From: Streptomyces antibioticus
GTDB lineage: Bacteria > Actinomycetota > Actinomycetes > Streptomycetales > Streptomycetaceae
Assembly: GCF_001514065.1 (NCBI RefSeq)
Contig: NZ_KQ948423.1
Coordinates: 953,717 to 1,017,716 of the forward strand
DNA: 64,000 bases
Reading direction: 5' to 3'
The notes under the pieces were generated by a model. It worked only from the letters and a program-made list of their open reading frames with translations, had not been told where the DNA came from and did no database searches. The translations under genes and the position numbers were made by a program. Below, one piece after another: positions 8,609 through 16,690 of this stretch (position 1 is the stretch's first letter; each line of letters opens with the position of its first letter).

Positions 8609-9478
8609 TCAACTCCCCGTACTCCGATACGACCTGAGCCCCGCCCGCCAGGCCAGCCCGGCCAGCGCACAGCACGCCACCGCCACCAGCGGCGACAGGA
8701 ACGCCACCCAGTCGGGCAGCCCGAGCGGGATCGGCCGCCCCAGCACATAGGTGGCGGGCAGCCAGTTGACGAAGGACAGCGGCAGCACGAACGTCACCCC
8801 GCGCACCAGCTCCGTCGCGAACACCGTCGGCGGGTACTGGAGCAGCGTCGTACCGCCGTACGTGAAGGCGTTCTGCACCTCGGAGGCGTCCTTCGCGACG
8901 AACTGGAAGGCCGCGCCCGCGACGAACACCGCGGCGAAGATGCCGGCGCCGCTGAGGATCATCACCGGCATCAGCAGCAGCTTCAGCGGCGTCCAGTCGA
9001 TGTCGACCGTGGCCAGCGCGTAGACCAGGACCATCGTGCCCTGGGTGACCCGGCCGAGGCGGCGCAGCCCGAACTGGTCCGCCGCCATCTGCGCCAGCAC
9101 CGGCGCGGGCCGCACCAGCAGCGTGTCCAGCGTGCCGTCCCGCACCCGGCGCCCCAACCGCTCCATCGAGCCGAGGCTGAGGTCGGCCAGGCCGAAGGCC
9201 ACGCTGGACAGGCCGTAGAGGAAGGCGATCTCGGGGAGCGCGTAGCCGCCGAGGGCGTCGACACGGGAGAACATCAGCAGGATCGCCACGAAGTCGAACG
9301 CGGTCGCCGTGAAGTTGCCCAGCGTGGTCATGACGAAGGAGGCGCGGTAGGCCATCGTGGAGCGGATCCACATCGCCGAGATCATGCGGTAGGTGCGGAC
9401 CCCGTCCAGCACCCGGCTGGTCCCGACGGAACCGATCACCCGGTCGCTCCCGACGGAATCGCGGACCGTGTCAGCCAC
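8609..9478 (-). CDS. ABC-2 type permease
   Basis: A 289-residue membrane protein with six predicted helices; 'GSMERLGRRVRDGTLDTLLVRP' is the cytosolic coupling-helix region typical of ABC-2 permeases of the DUF990/YbhR-like group. The start is GTG 9478, whose codon overlaps the stop of the upstream permease by 8 bp (GTGGCTGA), indicating translational coupling. It pairs with the 9471-10271 protein as the two halves of the transmembrane channel. Confidence 0.9.
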   Translation of the reverse strand: MADTVRDSVGSDRVIGSVGTSRVLDGVRTYRMISAMWIRSTMAYRASFVMTTLGNFTATAFDFVAILLMFSRVDALGGYALPEIAFLYGLSSVAFGLADLSLGSMERLGRRVRDGTLDTLLVRPAPVLAQMAADQFGLRRLGRVTQGTMVLVYALATVDIDWTPLKLLLMPVMILSGAGIFAAVFVAGAAFQFVAKDASEVQNAFTYGGTTLLQYPPTVFATELVRGVTFVLPLSFVNWLPATYVLGRPIPLGLPDWVAFLSPLVAVACCALAGLAWRAGLRSYRSTGS

Positions 9479-10271
9479 CCTGCACCACCACCCGCTGCGT
9501 CGCCATCCCCTGCACCAGCCGCCCGGCCGCCAGCAGCAGCACCGCCCACACCGCCTGGAAGGCGTACGTGCCCAGCGGATCGGCCTCGCCCAGCAGCACA
9601 TCCGCGGGCGCCTGGAGCAGCGCCGACCACGGCAGAGCCCGGACGACCTCACCCAGCAGCCCCGGGAACACGTTGAGCGGCAGGATCATCCCCGAGCAGA
9701 ACCAGCCGACGAACATCACCATCTGCGCCACCCCGGTGCCGTCGAGGAGCCAGAACGCGCTCAGCGCGATCAGGTACCGGATGCCGAAGCTGACCAGCAT
9801 CGCCAGCACGACCGCCACGAGGAACGCCAGCCAGGTCGTCGCGTCCGTGGGCAGCGCCAGGTCGAACATCAGCGCGCCCAGCACGAAGGGCGGCACACCG
9901 CGCGCGGCCAGCTCGAAGAACGACCGGCCCAAGTCGGCCGCCAGCCACCACAGTTGGAGGTCCGCGGGACGGTACAGGTCGACGGCGATGTCGCCGGTGC
10001 GGATACGCTCCATGAGCTCGCCCTCGACACCCCCGCCCCCGTTGGCGAGCGTCTTGAACAGCGACTGGCCCACCCACACATAGGTGACGGCCTGCGCGAG
10101 GTCGTACCCGCCCAGTTGCGGCCGTTCGTCCCAGAGGGCGGTGTACGTGTAGACGAGGATCAGTCCGAAGACCGTGTTGGTGAAGATCCCGGCCGCCGTG
10201 GCCGCCCGATACGTCGCGTACCGTCTGAATCCGCCCACCCCTACGGCGAGGTACAACCGCCCCGAATCCAC
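9471..10271 (-). CDS. ABC-2 type permease
   Basis: About 266 residues and six helices; it contains 'LMERIRTGDIAVDLYRP', the same coupling-helix motif as its partner. A GAGGAGG site precedes two candidate GTG codons, 10277 (3 bp spacing) and 10271 (9 bp spacing); I chose 10271 on spacing. It is the first gene of the export operon. The operon has no accessory protein or nearby regulator that would hint at a substrate. Confidence 0.88.
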   Translation of the reverse strand: MDSGRLYLAVGVGGFRRYATYRAATAAGIFTNTVFGLILVYTYTALWDERPQLGGYDLAQAVTYVWVGQSLFKTLANGGGGVEGELMERIRTGDIAVDLYRPADLQLWWLAADLGRSFFELAARGVPPFVLGALMFDLALPTDATTWLAFLVAVVLAMLVSFGIRYLIALSAFWLLDGTGVAQMVMFVGWFCSGMILPLNVFPGLLGEVVRALPWSALLQAPADVLLGEADPLGTYAFQAVWAVLLLAAGRLVQGMATQRVVVQGG

Positions 10272-10401
10272 ATCCACAGCCCTCCTCGCCCGCGCCAAGC
10301 ACCAAAGCGCAAGAGCCTAGTCCGCAGGTGGTGACGTACGCCACGGCTTTTTCGGCCCGGAAGCGTGCCGCGAACCGCAACGGAACGCGTGGTGCGACAG
10401 T

Positions 10402-10458
10402 CTTCATCCGGGGACGCACTCTTCATCTGGGGACGCAGTCTTCATCCGGGGACACAGA
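10402..10458. repeat. Three tandem 19-bp direct repeats upstream of the PBP gene
   Basis: Units begin at 10402, 10421 and 10440 and read CTTCATCCGGGGACGCACT, CTTCATCTGGGGACGCAGT and CTTCATCCGGGGACACAGA. Period 19 bp, at least 16 of 19 bases shared. The last unit ends 68 bp before the PBP start, in the divergent spacer shared with the ABC exporter. Confidence 0.85.
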
Positions 10459-10525
10459 ACGCGTACGAGGGCGTACGACGCACAACCAGCGCATAAGAGA
10501 CACGCAACAGGAGTCCGTGCACGAC

Positions 10526-12901
10526 ATGAGCGACGAGCCGCAGCCGCAGCAGCCGACCGAGGTGGGCTGGGCGCCCAGAGATCCCGAAGGGGGTACGAAG
10601 AAGCCCAAGCGGCCCAAGCGCACCGGCTGGCGGCGGCTGATCCCGACCTGGCGCATGGTGCTCGGCACCTTCGTCGTCGGGATACTGCTGCTGATCGGCC
10701 TGTTCTTCCTCGGCTACTCCCTGGTGAAGATCCCGCCCGCCAACGCCCTCGCCACCAAGCAGTCCAACGTCTACCTCTACGCCGACGGCAGCCAGCTCGC
10801 CCGCGACGGCGAGGTCAACCGGGAGAACGTCACCCTCGCCCAGGTCTCCAAGGCCGCCCAGCACGCCGTACTGGCCGCCGAGGACCGCGACTTCTACTCC
10901 GAGTCCGCGATCGACCCCAAGGCGATGCTGCGCGCCGGCTGGAACACCGCGACCGGCAAGGGCAAGCAGTCCGGCTCGACGATCACCCAGCAGTACGTGA
11001 AGAACTACTACCTCGCCCAGGAACAGACCGTCACCCGCAAGGTGAAGGAGTTCTTCATCTCCATCAAGCTGGACCGCACGGAGTCCAAGGACCAGATCCT
11101 CGAGGGCTACCTCAACACCAGCTTCTTCGGCCGCAATTCGTACGGCATCCAGGCCGCCGCCCAGGCCTACTACGGCAAGGACGCCACCGATCTGACCCCG
11201 GCCCAGGGGGCCTACCTCGCCGCCCTGCTCAACGCGCCCAGCGAGTACGACGTCATCGCCCACCCGGAGAACAAGTCGGCCGCCCTGGCCCGCTGGAACT
11301 ACGTCCTGGACGGCATGGTCAAGGAGGGCTGGCTCGCCAAGTCCGAGCGGACCGGCCTGAAGTTCCCGATGCCGAAGGAGGCCACCGTCTCCACCGGCAT
11401 GTCCGGGCAGCGCGGCTACCTCGTCAACGCCATCAACGACTACCTGAGCGACAACAAGATCCTCACCGCCGACGAGCTGGACGCCGGCGGCTACCGCATC
11501 ACCACCACCATCCAGAAGAACAAGCAGGACGACTTCGTCGCCGCCGTCAACAAGAAGTTGATGGACAAGCTCGACAAGAAGAACCGCAAGGTCGACACGT
11601 ACGTCCGCGCGGGCGGCGCCGCCGTCGACCCCAAGACCGGGCAGGTCGTGGCGATGTACGGCGGCATCGACTACGTCAAGCAGTACACGAACAACGCCAC
11701 CCGCCAGGACTTCCAGGTCGGCTCCACCTTCAAGCCGTTCGTCTTCACCTCCGCCGTCGAGAACGGCTCGACGACCCAGGACGGCCGCACCATCACCCCC
11801 AACACCTACTACGACGGCACCAACAAGCGCCCCGTGCAGGGCTGGACCGGCGGTGCCTACGCCCCGGCCAACGAGGACGACGTGTCGTACGGCAACATCA
11901 CCGTGCGCACCGCCACCGACAAGTCGGTGAACTCGGTGTACGCGCAGATGGCCGTCGACGTCGGCCCCGACAAGGTCAAGCAGACCGCGGAAGACCTCGG
12001 CCTGCCCGGCAGCACCCCCGAGCTGAACGCCTACCCGTCGATCGCCCTCGGCGTCGCCCGGGCCAGCGTCCTCGACATGGCGGAGGCGTACGCGACGCTC
12101 GCCAACCACGGCAAGCACGGCACGTACACGATGATCAAGTCGATCACGCGGGACGGCAAGGACGTCGTGGAGCTGCCGGACCGCAAGACCTCGCAGGTCG
12201 TCAGCCGCGAGGCCGCGGACACGACCACCTCGGTCCTGCAGAGCGTCGTCGAGAACGGCACCGCCACCGCCGCGCAGGCCGCGGGCCGCCCGGCGGCCGG
12301 CAAGACCGGCACCGCCGAGGAGGACCAGGCCGCCTGGTTCGCGGGCTACACCCCCGACCTCGCCACGGTCGTCGCGGTGATGGGCCAGGACCCGCAGACC
12401 GCCGCGCACAAGTCGCTCTACGGCGCGATGGGCCTCCAGCGCGTCAACGGCGGCGGGGCGCCCGCGGAGATCTGGGCCGACTTCACCCAGCGCGCCCTCA
12501 AGGGCAAGCCCGCCACCGACTTCGACCTGGAGCTCCAGGAGGGCGCCGACGTCATCCAGCCCCCGACCCAGGAGCCGACCGCCGACACCCCCGAGGAGAC
12601 GCCGGGCCAGGACGACGGCGGCACGACCGACGGCGGCCAGGACACCCAGGGCCAGACGGACGGGGGGACGACGGGCGGCGACACCACGACCGGCGGCACC
12701 ACCGACGGGGGCACCACCGGTGGCGGTGGCACGGACGGCGGTACGACGACCACTGGCGGCGGCGGCACGACGACGGGCGGTACGACGGACGGGGGCACCA
12801 CCGGCGGCACCACCGACGGGGGGACGACCGACGGCGGCACGGCGGACGGCGGCACGACGACGACCGGCACGACGGCGGGACCGCCGGGCAAGACGGGATA
12901 G
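10526..12901 (+). CDS. Bifunctional class A penicillin-binding protein
   Basis: A 791-residue protein with a basic cytosolic tail, one membrane helix (about 43-66), a GT51 glycosyltransferase domain (catalytic Glu119 in 'AAEDRDFYSE', 'STITQQYVKN' at 151-160) and a transpeptidase domain (Ser400-x-x-Lys 'STFK', 'SVN' at 467-469, 'KTG' at 593-595). It polymerises and cross-links peptidoglycan. Residues from about 680 form a 110-residue Gly/Thr/Asp tail. ATG 10526 is used; an in-frame GTG at 10517 sits 3 bp after a CAGGAG site and could be the start. It is divergent from the ABC exporter. Confidence 0.93.
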   Translation: MSDEPQPQQPTEVGWAPRDPEGGTKKPKRPKRTGWRRLIPTWRMVLGTFVVGILLLIGLFFLGYSLVKIPPANALATKQSNVYLYADGSQLARDGEVNRENVTLAQVSKAAQHAVLAAEDRDFYSESAIDPKAMLRAGWNTATGKGKQSGSTITQQYVKNYYLAQEQTVTRKVKEFFISIKLDRTESKDQILEGYLNTSFFGRNSYGIQAAAQAYYGKDATDLTPAQGAYLAALLNAPSEYDVIAHPENKSAALARWNYVLDGMVKEGWLAKSERTGLKFPMPKEATVSTGMSGQRGYLVNAINDYLSDNKILTADELDAGGYRITTTIQKNKQDDFVAAVNKKLMDKLDKKNRKVDTYVRAGGAAVDPKTGQVVAMYGGIDYVKQYTNNATRQDFQVGSTFKPFVFTSAVENGSTTQDGRTITPNTYYDGTNKRPVQGWTGGAYAPANEDDVSYGNITVRTATDKSVNSVYAQMAVDVGPDKVKQTAEDLGLPGSTPELNAYPSIALGVARASVLDMAEAYATLANHGKHGTYTMIKSITRDGKDVVELPDRKTSQVVSREAADTTTSVLQSVVENGTATAAQAAGRPAAGKTGTAEEDQAAWFAGYTPDLATVVAVMGQDPQTAAHKSLYGAMGLQRVNGGGAPAEIWADFTQRALKGKPATDFDLELQEGADVIQPPTQEPTADTPEETPGQDDGGTTDGGQDTQGQTDGGTTGGDTTTGGTTDGGTTGGGGTDGGTTTTGGGGTTTGGTTDGGTTGGTTDGGTTDGGTADGGTTTTGTTAGPPGKTG
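12598..12897 (+). repeat. Low-complexity GGC/ACC repeat coding the PBP tail
   Basis: Imperfect tandem repeats of GACGGCGGCACGACG and ACCACCGGCGGC type encode the Gly-Gly-Thr-Thr tail of the penicillin-binding protein. Such tracts are prone to slippage, so tail length may vary between strains. Confidence 0.8.
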
Positions 12902-12920
12902 CGGCCCCAGGCCCTGTCGG

Positions 12921-13241
12921 CTAGTGGCCGCTGGTCGCCTTCAGGCCGACCACGGCGACCAGCAGCAGACAGACGAAGAAGATCCGGGCGGCGGTGGCCG
13001 GCTCCCCCAGCACCACCATGCCGAGCACCGCCGCCCCGGCCGCACCGATCCCGACCCACACCCCATAGGCGGTGCCGATGGGAAGGGAACGGGTGGCGTA
13101 CGACAGCAGCAGCATGCTCGCGACGATCCCGGCGCCGGTGAACACGGACGGCACGAGCCGGGTGAAACCGTCGGTGTACTTCATCCCGATCGACCAGCCG
13201 ACCTCGAGCAGACCGGCGACGACGAGCAGAACCCAGGCCAT
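12921..13241 (-). CDS. sugE: SugE/Gdx-type small multidrug resistance protein
   Basis: A 106-residue, four-helix membrane protein. 'MAWVLLVVAGLLEVGWSIGMKYTDGF' with Glu13 in helix 1 and 'GTAYGVWVGIGAAGAAVLG' are the SMR family core; the 'W-S-I-G-M-K' pattern is the SugE/Gdx branch, which exports guanidinium, rather than the EmrE branch. The start is ATG 13241, 8 bp after GGAGG. No ykkC-type guanidine riboswitch was recognised in the upstream 100 bp. It is convergent with the PBP gene. Confidence 0.9.
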   Translation of the reverse strand: MAWVLLVVAGLLEVGWSIGMKYTDGFTRLVPSVFTGAGIVASMLLLSYATRSLPIGTAYGVWVGIGAAGAAVLGMVVLGEPATAARIFFVCLLLVAVVGLKATSGH

Positions 13242-13354
13242 GACAGGCACCTCCGAGACACGGACTTCTTGTGCGGGGTGCGTCGTCTTGTCGTACGACC
13301 CGGTACGGCGCGTCTCGTCGGGTTGACTCTTCAAAGCTAGCAAAGGGACAGCAA

Positions 13355-13386
13355 AAGGGGCTGGTGACGATGGTCACCAGCCCCTT
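13355..13386. terminator. Strong hairpin terminator after the GroES-like gene
   Basis: AAGGGGCTGGTGAC pairs perfectly with GTCACCAGCCCCTT (14 bp) around a 4-nt GATG loop. It lies 20 bp past the stop of the GroES-like gene on the minus strand and insulates it from sugE. Confidence 0.85.
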
Positions 13387-13406
13387 CGGCCTTGGAATTG
13401 CAGGTA

Positions 13407-13763
13407 CTACAGATACAGCCCGGTCGAGTCCTCGGACCCCTCGAACCGGTCCGCGGCCACCGCGTGCAGATCGCGCTCGCGCATCAGCACATAGGCGACG
13501 CCGCGCACCTCCACCTCGGCGCGGTCCTCGGGGTCGTAGAGAACCCGGTCCCCCGGCTCGACGGTCCGTACGTTCTGCCCGACCGCGACGACATCGGCCC
13601 ACGCCAGCCGCCGTCCCACGGCCGCGGTGGCGGGGATGAGGATGCCGCCCCCGGAACGCCGCTCGCCCTCACCGGTGTCCTGCCGCACGAGCACACGGTC
13701 GTGCAGCATCCGGATGGGCAGCTTGTCGTGCTGGTCGCTGTGGTCGTTTCTGTTGGCGCTCAC
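13407..13763 (-). CDS. GroES-like co-chaperonin family protein
   Basis: A 118-residue protein with the GroES fold: 'IRMLHDRVLVRQD' at the start, mobile-loop region 'RRSGGGILIPATAAVGRRLAWADVVAVGQN', and 'VEPGDRVLYDPEDRAEVEVRGVAYVLMRERDLHAV' at the end. It is a diverged paralogue: the usual groES-groEL operon is absent here, and it has an extended charged N-terminus and C-terminus. A partner chaperonin cannot be named. It forms a minus-strand run with the DUF3618 gene 44 bp upstream. Confidence 0.8.
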   Translation of the reverse strand: MSANRNDHSDQHDKLPIRMLHDRVLVRQDTGEGERRSGGGILIPATAAVGRRLAWADVVAVGQNVRTVEPGDRVLYDPEDRAEVEVRGVAYVLMRERDLHAVAADRFEGSEDSTGLYL

Positions 13764-13807
13764 GGCTCAGAACCTACCTGCCTGACGGGAATCCGTACGC
13801 CCCCGGG

Positions 13808-14140
13808 TCAGCCCTTGCGACGCCGGGAGGTGCCGAAGGCCAGCAGCCCCACGAGTCCTACGGCGACGAGCGCGACGGGGACGATGCGCTCCAGCCTCGG
13901 AGCCCCCTCCTCGTCGACGAACTGGGCCTTGGCGTTGGTCAGGGCCTGGTTGACGCCTACGTAGGCCCGCCCAAGCGTGTGATCGATATTGGAGACCACC
14001 TTGGCCTTGGCATCGCCGACGATCGTCTTCGGGTGCACCCGCACCCCGATCTCGTCGAGCGTCTCGGCCAGCGTCTCGCGGCGGCGCTTGATGTCCGCCT
14101 CGATCTGCGCCGGGGTTCTCGTGTCCGACGTGTCCGCCAC
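13808..14140 (-). CDS. DUF3618 domain membrane protein
   Basis: A 110-residue protein from GTG 14140 (GGAGG 7 bp upstream). 'RTPAQIEADIKRRRETLAETLDEIGVRVHPKTI' is the DUF3618 N-terminal motif; a single membrane helix ('RIVPVALVAVGLVGLLAFG') and a basic tail 'RRRKG' end it. Proteins of this family occur across actinobacteria with no known function. Confidence 0.85.
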   Translation of the reverse strand: MADTSDTRTPAQIEADIKRRRETLAETLDEIGVRVHPKTIVGDAKAKVVSNIDHTLGRAYVGVNQALTNAKAQFVDEEGAPRLERIVPVALVAVGLVGLLAFGTSRRRKG

Positions 14141-14243
14141 GGTGGGCCCTCCGGGATGCGGGGTGGTGTTCAGTTCCTGTCCTGGACAGTCTGTCAGTTC
14201 GCCGGGCCGTCGCACTGTCAGGACCCCCGGTTAGGCTTGCCGG

Positions 14244-14717
14244 ATGAGCGAGCGACTCCAGCCCGGGGACGTAGCCCCCGCCTTCACCCTCCCCGACGCC
14301 GACGGCACCGACGTGTCCCTTGCGGACCACAAGGGCCGCAAGGTCATCGTCTACTTCTACCCGGCGGCCCTCACCCCCGGCTGCACGAAGCAGGCCTGCG
14401 ACTTCACCGACAACCTGGAACTTCTGGCCGGCGCCGGCTACGACGTCATCGGCATCAGCCCGGACGCCCCCGAGAAGCTGGCGAAGTTCAGGGACAAGGA
14501 GAACCTGAGGATCACGCTGCTGGCCGACCCGGAGAAGACGGTCACCGAGGAGTACGGGGCGTACGGCGAGAAGAAGAACTACGGCAAGACCTACATGGGC
14601 GTCATCCGCTCCACGATCGTGGTGGACGAGGAGGGCAAGGTCGAACGGGCGCTGTACAACGTCCGGGCGACGGGCCACGTAGCGAAGATCATCAAGGACC
14701 TGGGCATCGAAAGCTGA
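14244..14717 (+). CDS. bcp: Thiol peroxidase of the Bcp/PrxQ family
   Basis: A 157-residue peroxiredoxin with peroxidatic Cys47 in 'TPGCTKQAC' and a resolving Cys52 five residues on, the atypical 2-Cys arrangement of Bcp. It reduces hydroperoxides using thioredoxin in the cytosol. ATG 14244 starts the conserved 'GDVAPAFTLPDADG' N-terminus. Its last 26 bp overlap the end of the convergent GNAT gene. Confidence 0.93.
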   Translation: MSERLQPGDVAPAFTLPDADGTDVSLADHKGRKVIVYFYPAALTPGCTKQACDFTDNLELLAGAGYDVIGISPDAPEKLAKFRDKENLRITLLADPEKTVTEEYGAYGEKKNYGKTYMGVIRSTIVVDEEGKVERALYNVRATGHVAKIIKDLGIES

Positions 14718-15204
14718 CCCAGACATCGGGAGCCAGGCCGGGCTTACCCGGCACCGGCCTGCGCTCCTCCTCCCACGCACCGGGGTCGACGGTCTCCCCG
14801 ACCCGCCGCCAGAACCGCACGGCCCGGGGATTGTCGTCCTGAAAGGCAACGGTCCAGGCCCCCGGATGCCGCGCCACCACCTCCCGAACGGCCCGCATCC
14901 CGACCCCTGCGCGCCGGGCCCCGCGCACGACGAAGAAGCTGTTGAGCACGCGGGTGGGCTGAGTGAGCGCCCGCACGAAGGCGAACCCGACGGGATGCGC
15001 TCCTCGGCTGAAGAGATACGCGCCCCAGTCCTTGTCCCCACTGAAGGCAGCCTCCAGCCGCTCCCTCCGGAAGGTGCCGTCGGGGTTGGGCAGTTGCCCC
15101 CGGAACTCCGACAGGTCATGCCGGAAGAGCAACCAGAGGCGCTCGATGGTGGGACGGTCGGCGGGGGTGACGGGGCGGACGGTGACATCTGGTGGCGTGG
15201 TCAT
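14692..15204 (-). CDS. GNAT family N-acetyltransferase
   Basis: A 170-residue protein with the GNAT fold: 'VRPVTPADRPTIERLWLLF' at the N-terminus and an acetyl-CoA loop region 'RGARRAGVGMRAVREVV' (Q/R-x-x-G-x-G/A), then 'FQDDNPRAVRFWRRVG'. Substrate unknown. ATG 15204 follows a GGGAGG site by 8 bp; that site is the 3' arm of a terminator-like hairpin (15209-15247). The 3' end overlaps bcp by 26 bp. Confidence 0.85.
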   Translation of the reverse strand: MTTPPDVTVRPVTPADRPTIERLWLLFRHDLSEFRGQLPNPDGTFRRERLEAAFSGDKDWGAYLFSRGAHPVGFAFVRALTQPTRVLNSFFVVRGARRAGVGMRAVREVVARHPGAWTVAFQDDNPRAVRFWRRVGETVDPGAWEEERRPVPGKPGLAPDVWVSFRCPGP

Positions 15205-15208
15205 GAAA

Positions 15209-15247
15209 AAAGCCTCCCGAGCGGACAAGGGGCCGCGGGGAGGCTTT
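15209..15247 (-). promoter_or_regulatory. Attenuator-like hairpin sequestering the GNAT ribosome binding site
   Basis: In the minus-strand transcript AAAGCCTCCC pairs with GGGAGGCTTT (10 bp), and an inner GCGG/CCGC can extend the structure. The 3' arm holds the GGGAGG Shine-Dalgarno and is followed by a T run that ends at the start codon. It could terminate transcription or hide the ribosome site. Confidence 0.6.
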
Positions 15248-15361
15248 GCAGGTATGGGCAGGTTATCGGGTCAGAGGTTTACGTTTCAAGCGTGACTGTC
15301 TGATGGGGCCTTCGTTACTCCGTGCGAGGCATGAACGTGTGGCCGAGAACGGAGGGGTTCG

Positions 15362-16003
15362 GTGGGGGGCAGTGTTTACAGCAGGGAGCGGTTGGAGGCG
15401 GCGGCTCGGGGGGCTCGGACGTTGTCGGAGGCGCTGGGGCGGTTGGGGGTGGATCCACGAAGTTCGACGCGCCGGTACGTCTTCGAGCGGATGAAGAAAT
15501 TGGGGGTCGACGTCTCTCACTTCGAAAGGGAGGGTGTGAAGTGGACACGAGAGCTTCTGCAAGCGGCCGTTTCGGCATCGACGAACATGTGCGAGGTGCT
15601 GCGGCTTCTGGGGCTTGAGGTGGTCGGCGGCCACCACACGCACATCAGCCGCCGGATCAAGGCGTACGGAATCGACACCTCGCATTTCCGCGTACCGACC
15701 CAACGCGGCAAGGCATGGCGGCCTCGGACGCCGGAAGCGTTTCTCGTAGAGCAGCCGTTCGAAAGTGCTCGGCGTGTCCCGAGCGACCGGCTCAGGTGGG
15801 CGATGACGAGTACAGGCATGCCGGAGCGGTGTGCGATGTGTGGCCTGGAAGCGGTATGGCGGGGGCGTCCGCTCCCCCTGGAGGTGGATCACATCGACGG
15901 CGACTGGCGGAACAACCGCATCGAGAACCCGCGGTTCCTATGCCCCAACTGCCACTCGACGACGGATAGTTACCGGGGGCGCGGCAAGGTCCGGGCTTCG
16001 TGA
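15362..16003 (+). CDS. HNH endonuclease (first of tandem pair)
   Basis: A 213-residue protein from GTG 15362 (GGAGG 7 bp upstream). The C-terminal HNH module has paired cysteines 'CAMC' and 'CPNCH' as a zinc ribbon and the core 'LEVDHIDGDWRNNRIENPRFLC'. The N-terminal half holds two copies of a roughly 48-residue module, each running from 'Y/W-(S/T)-R-E' to 'D-(V/T)-SHF' (about residues 6-53 and 61-109), probably DNA-binding helices. It overlaps the next gene by 4 bp (GTGA). The target is unknown. Confidence 0.85.
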   Translation: MGGSVYSRERLEAAARGARTLSEALGRLGVDPRSSTRRYVFERMKKLGVDVSHFEREGVKWTRELLQAAVSASTNMCEVLRLLGLEVVGGHHTHISRRIKAYGIDTSHFRVPTQRGKAWRPRTPEAFLVEQPFESARRVPSDRLRWAMTSTGMPERCAMCGLEAVWRGRPLPLEVDHIDGDWRNNRIENPRFLCPNCHSTTDSYRGRGKVRAS

Positions 16004-16668
16004 GCGGCGGCGTGCGGTACACCAGGGAACGGCTGGCCGAAGCCGCCGAGCGATGTTCCGACATCGACGAGGTCATCGCGTTCTTCGGCACCCGGCCATA
16101 CGGTCAACTGCGTCGCCATCTCTTCCGGCGCTTCGACCACTTCGAGATCGATGTCTCGCACATGCCACGAAAGAGGCGTGCGGGGGCAATGCCTACCAGG
16201 CCGGCCGCCGACGAGCTTCGCCGAGCGGTTGAGGGAGCGACCTCCATCGCGGGCACACTCCGGGCTCTGGGAATGGAGCCCTATGACAACAGGCTGCGCA
16301 CCCAGCTCCACCGTTGGGTGGCCGAAGACGGTCTCGACACCACTCACTTTCTGGGGCAGGCGCATCAGCGTGGCGGACCGGGCACCACGCCGCCGCGGTC
16401 GGCGCAGGACATCCTGGTCCGGCATGACGGCACCCGTCGGACGAGGACCCACCTGCTCCGACGGGCACTTCTCGAGGTGGGTGTACCTGAGGAATGCGCC
16501 GAATGCGGAACGGGCTCCGAGTGGCGTGGCAAGCCAATGACGCTTGAGGTCGACCACATCAACGGGGACTGGAGCGATGACCGGCGGGAGAACCTGCGGT
16601 TGCTGTGCCCCAACTGTCACGCGATCACGGCCACGTGGTGCAGAGGGGGTCGTCGTCAGAAGGCGTAG
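16000..16668 (+). CDS. HNH endonuclease (second of tandem pair)
   Basis: A 222-residue paralogue of the preceding gene, starting at GTG 16000 within its stop codon. It has the same plan: two modules ending in 'IDVSHM' and 'LDTTHF', then the HNH core 'LEVDHINGDWSDDRRENLRLLC' with 'CAEC' and 'CPNCH'. The two proteins differ too much to be a recent duplication, so both have probably been kept for a while. A tRNA-like gene starts 22 bp after its stop on the same strand. Confidence 0.85.
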   Translation: MSGGVRYTRERLAEAAERCSDIDEVIAFFGTRPYGQLRRHLFRRFDHFEIDVSHMPRKRRAGAMPTRPAADELRRAVEGATSIAGTLRALGMEPYDNRLRTQLHRWVAEDGLDTTHFLGQAHQRGGPGTTPPRSAQDILVRHDGTRRTRTHLLRRALLEVGVPEECAECGTGSEWRGKPMTLEVDHINGDWSDDRRENLRLLCPNCHAITATWCRGGRRQKA

Positions 16669-16673
16669 CCCAG

Positions 16674-16679
16674 TAAAAT
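16674..16679 (+). promoter_or_regulatory. Possible -10 box before the UAG-anticodon tRNA
   Basis: TAAAAT stands 11 bp before the tRNA 5' end in very GC-rich surroundings. No convincing -35 element is 16-18 bp upstream, so the tRNA may have a weak promoter of its own or be read through from the HNH genes. Confidence 0.35.
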
Positions 16680-16690
16680 AGGCAGCGCTG

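Noticed and set aside
10442-12409. 655-codon minus-strand frame opposite the PBP gene
   Set aside because: Antisense shadow; composition is Val/Gly/Leu-rich without motifs, while the plus strand carries all PBP motifs.
13242-13354. Guanidine riboswitch before sugE
   Set aside because: No ykkC-I, mini-ykkC or type III core could be recognised in the 100 bp upstream; only the hairpin terminator of the next gene is present.
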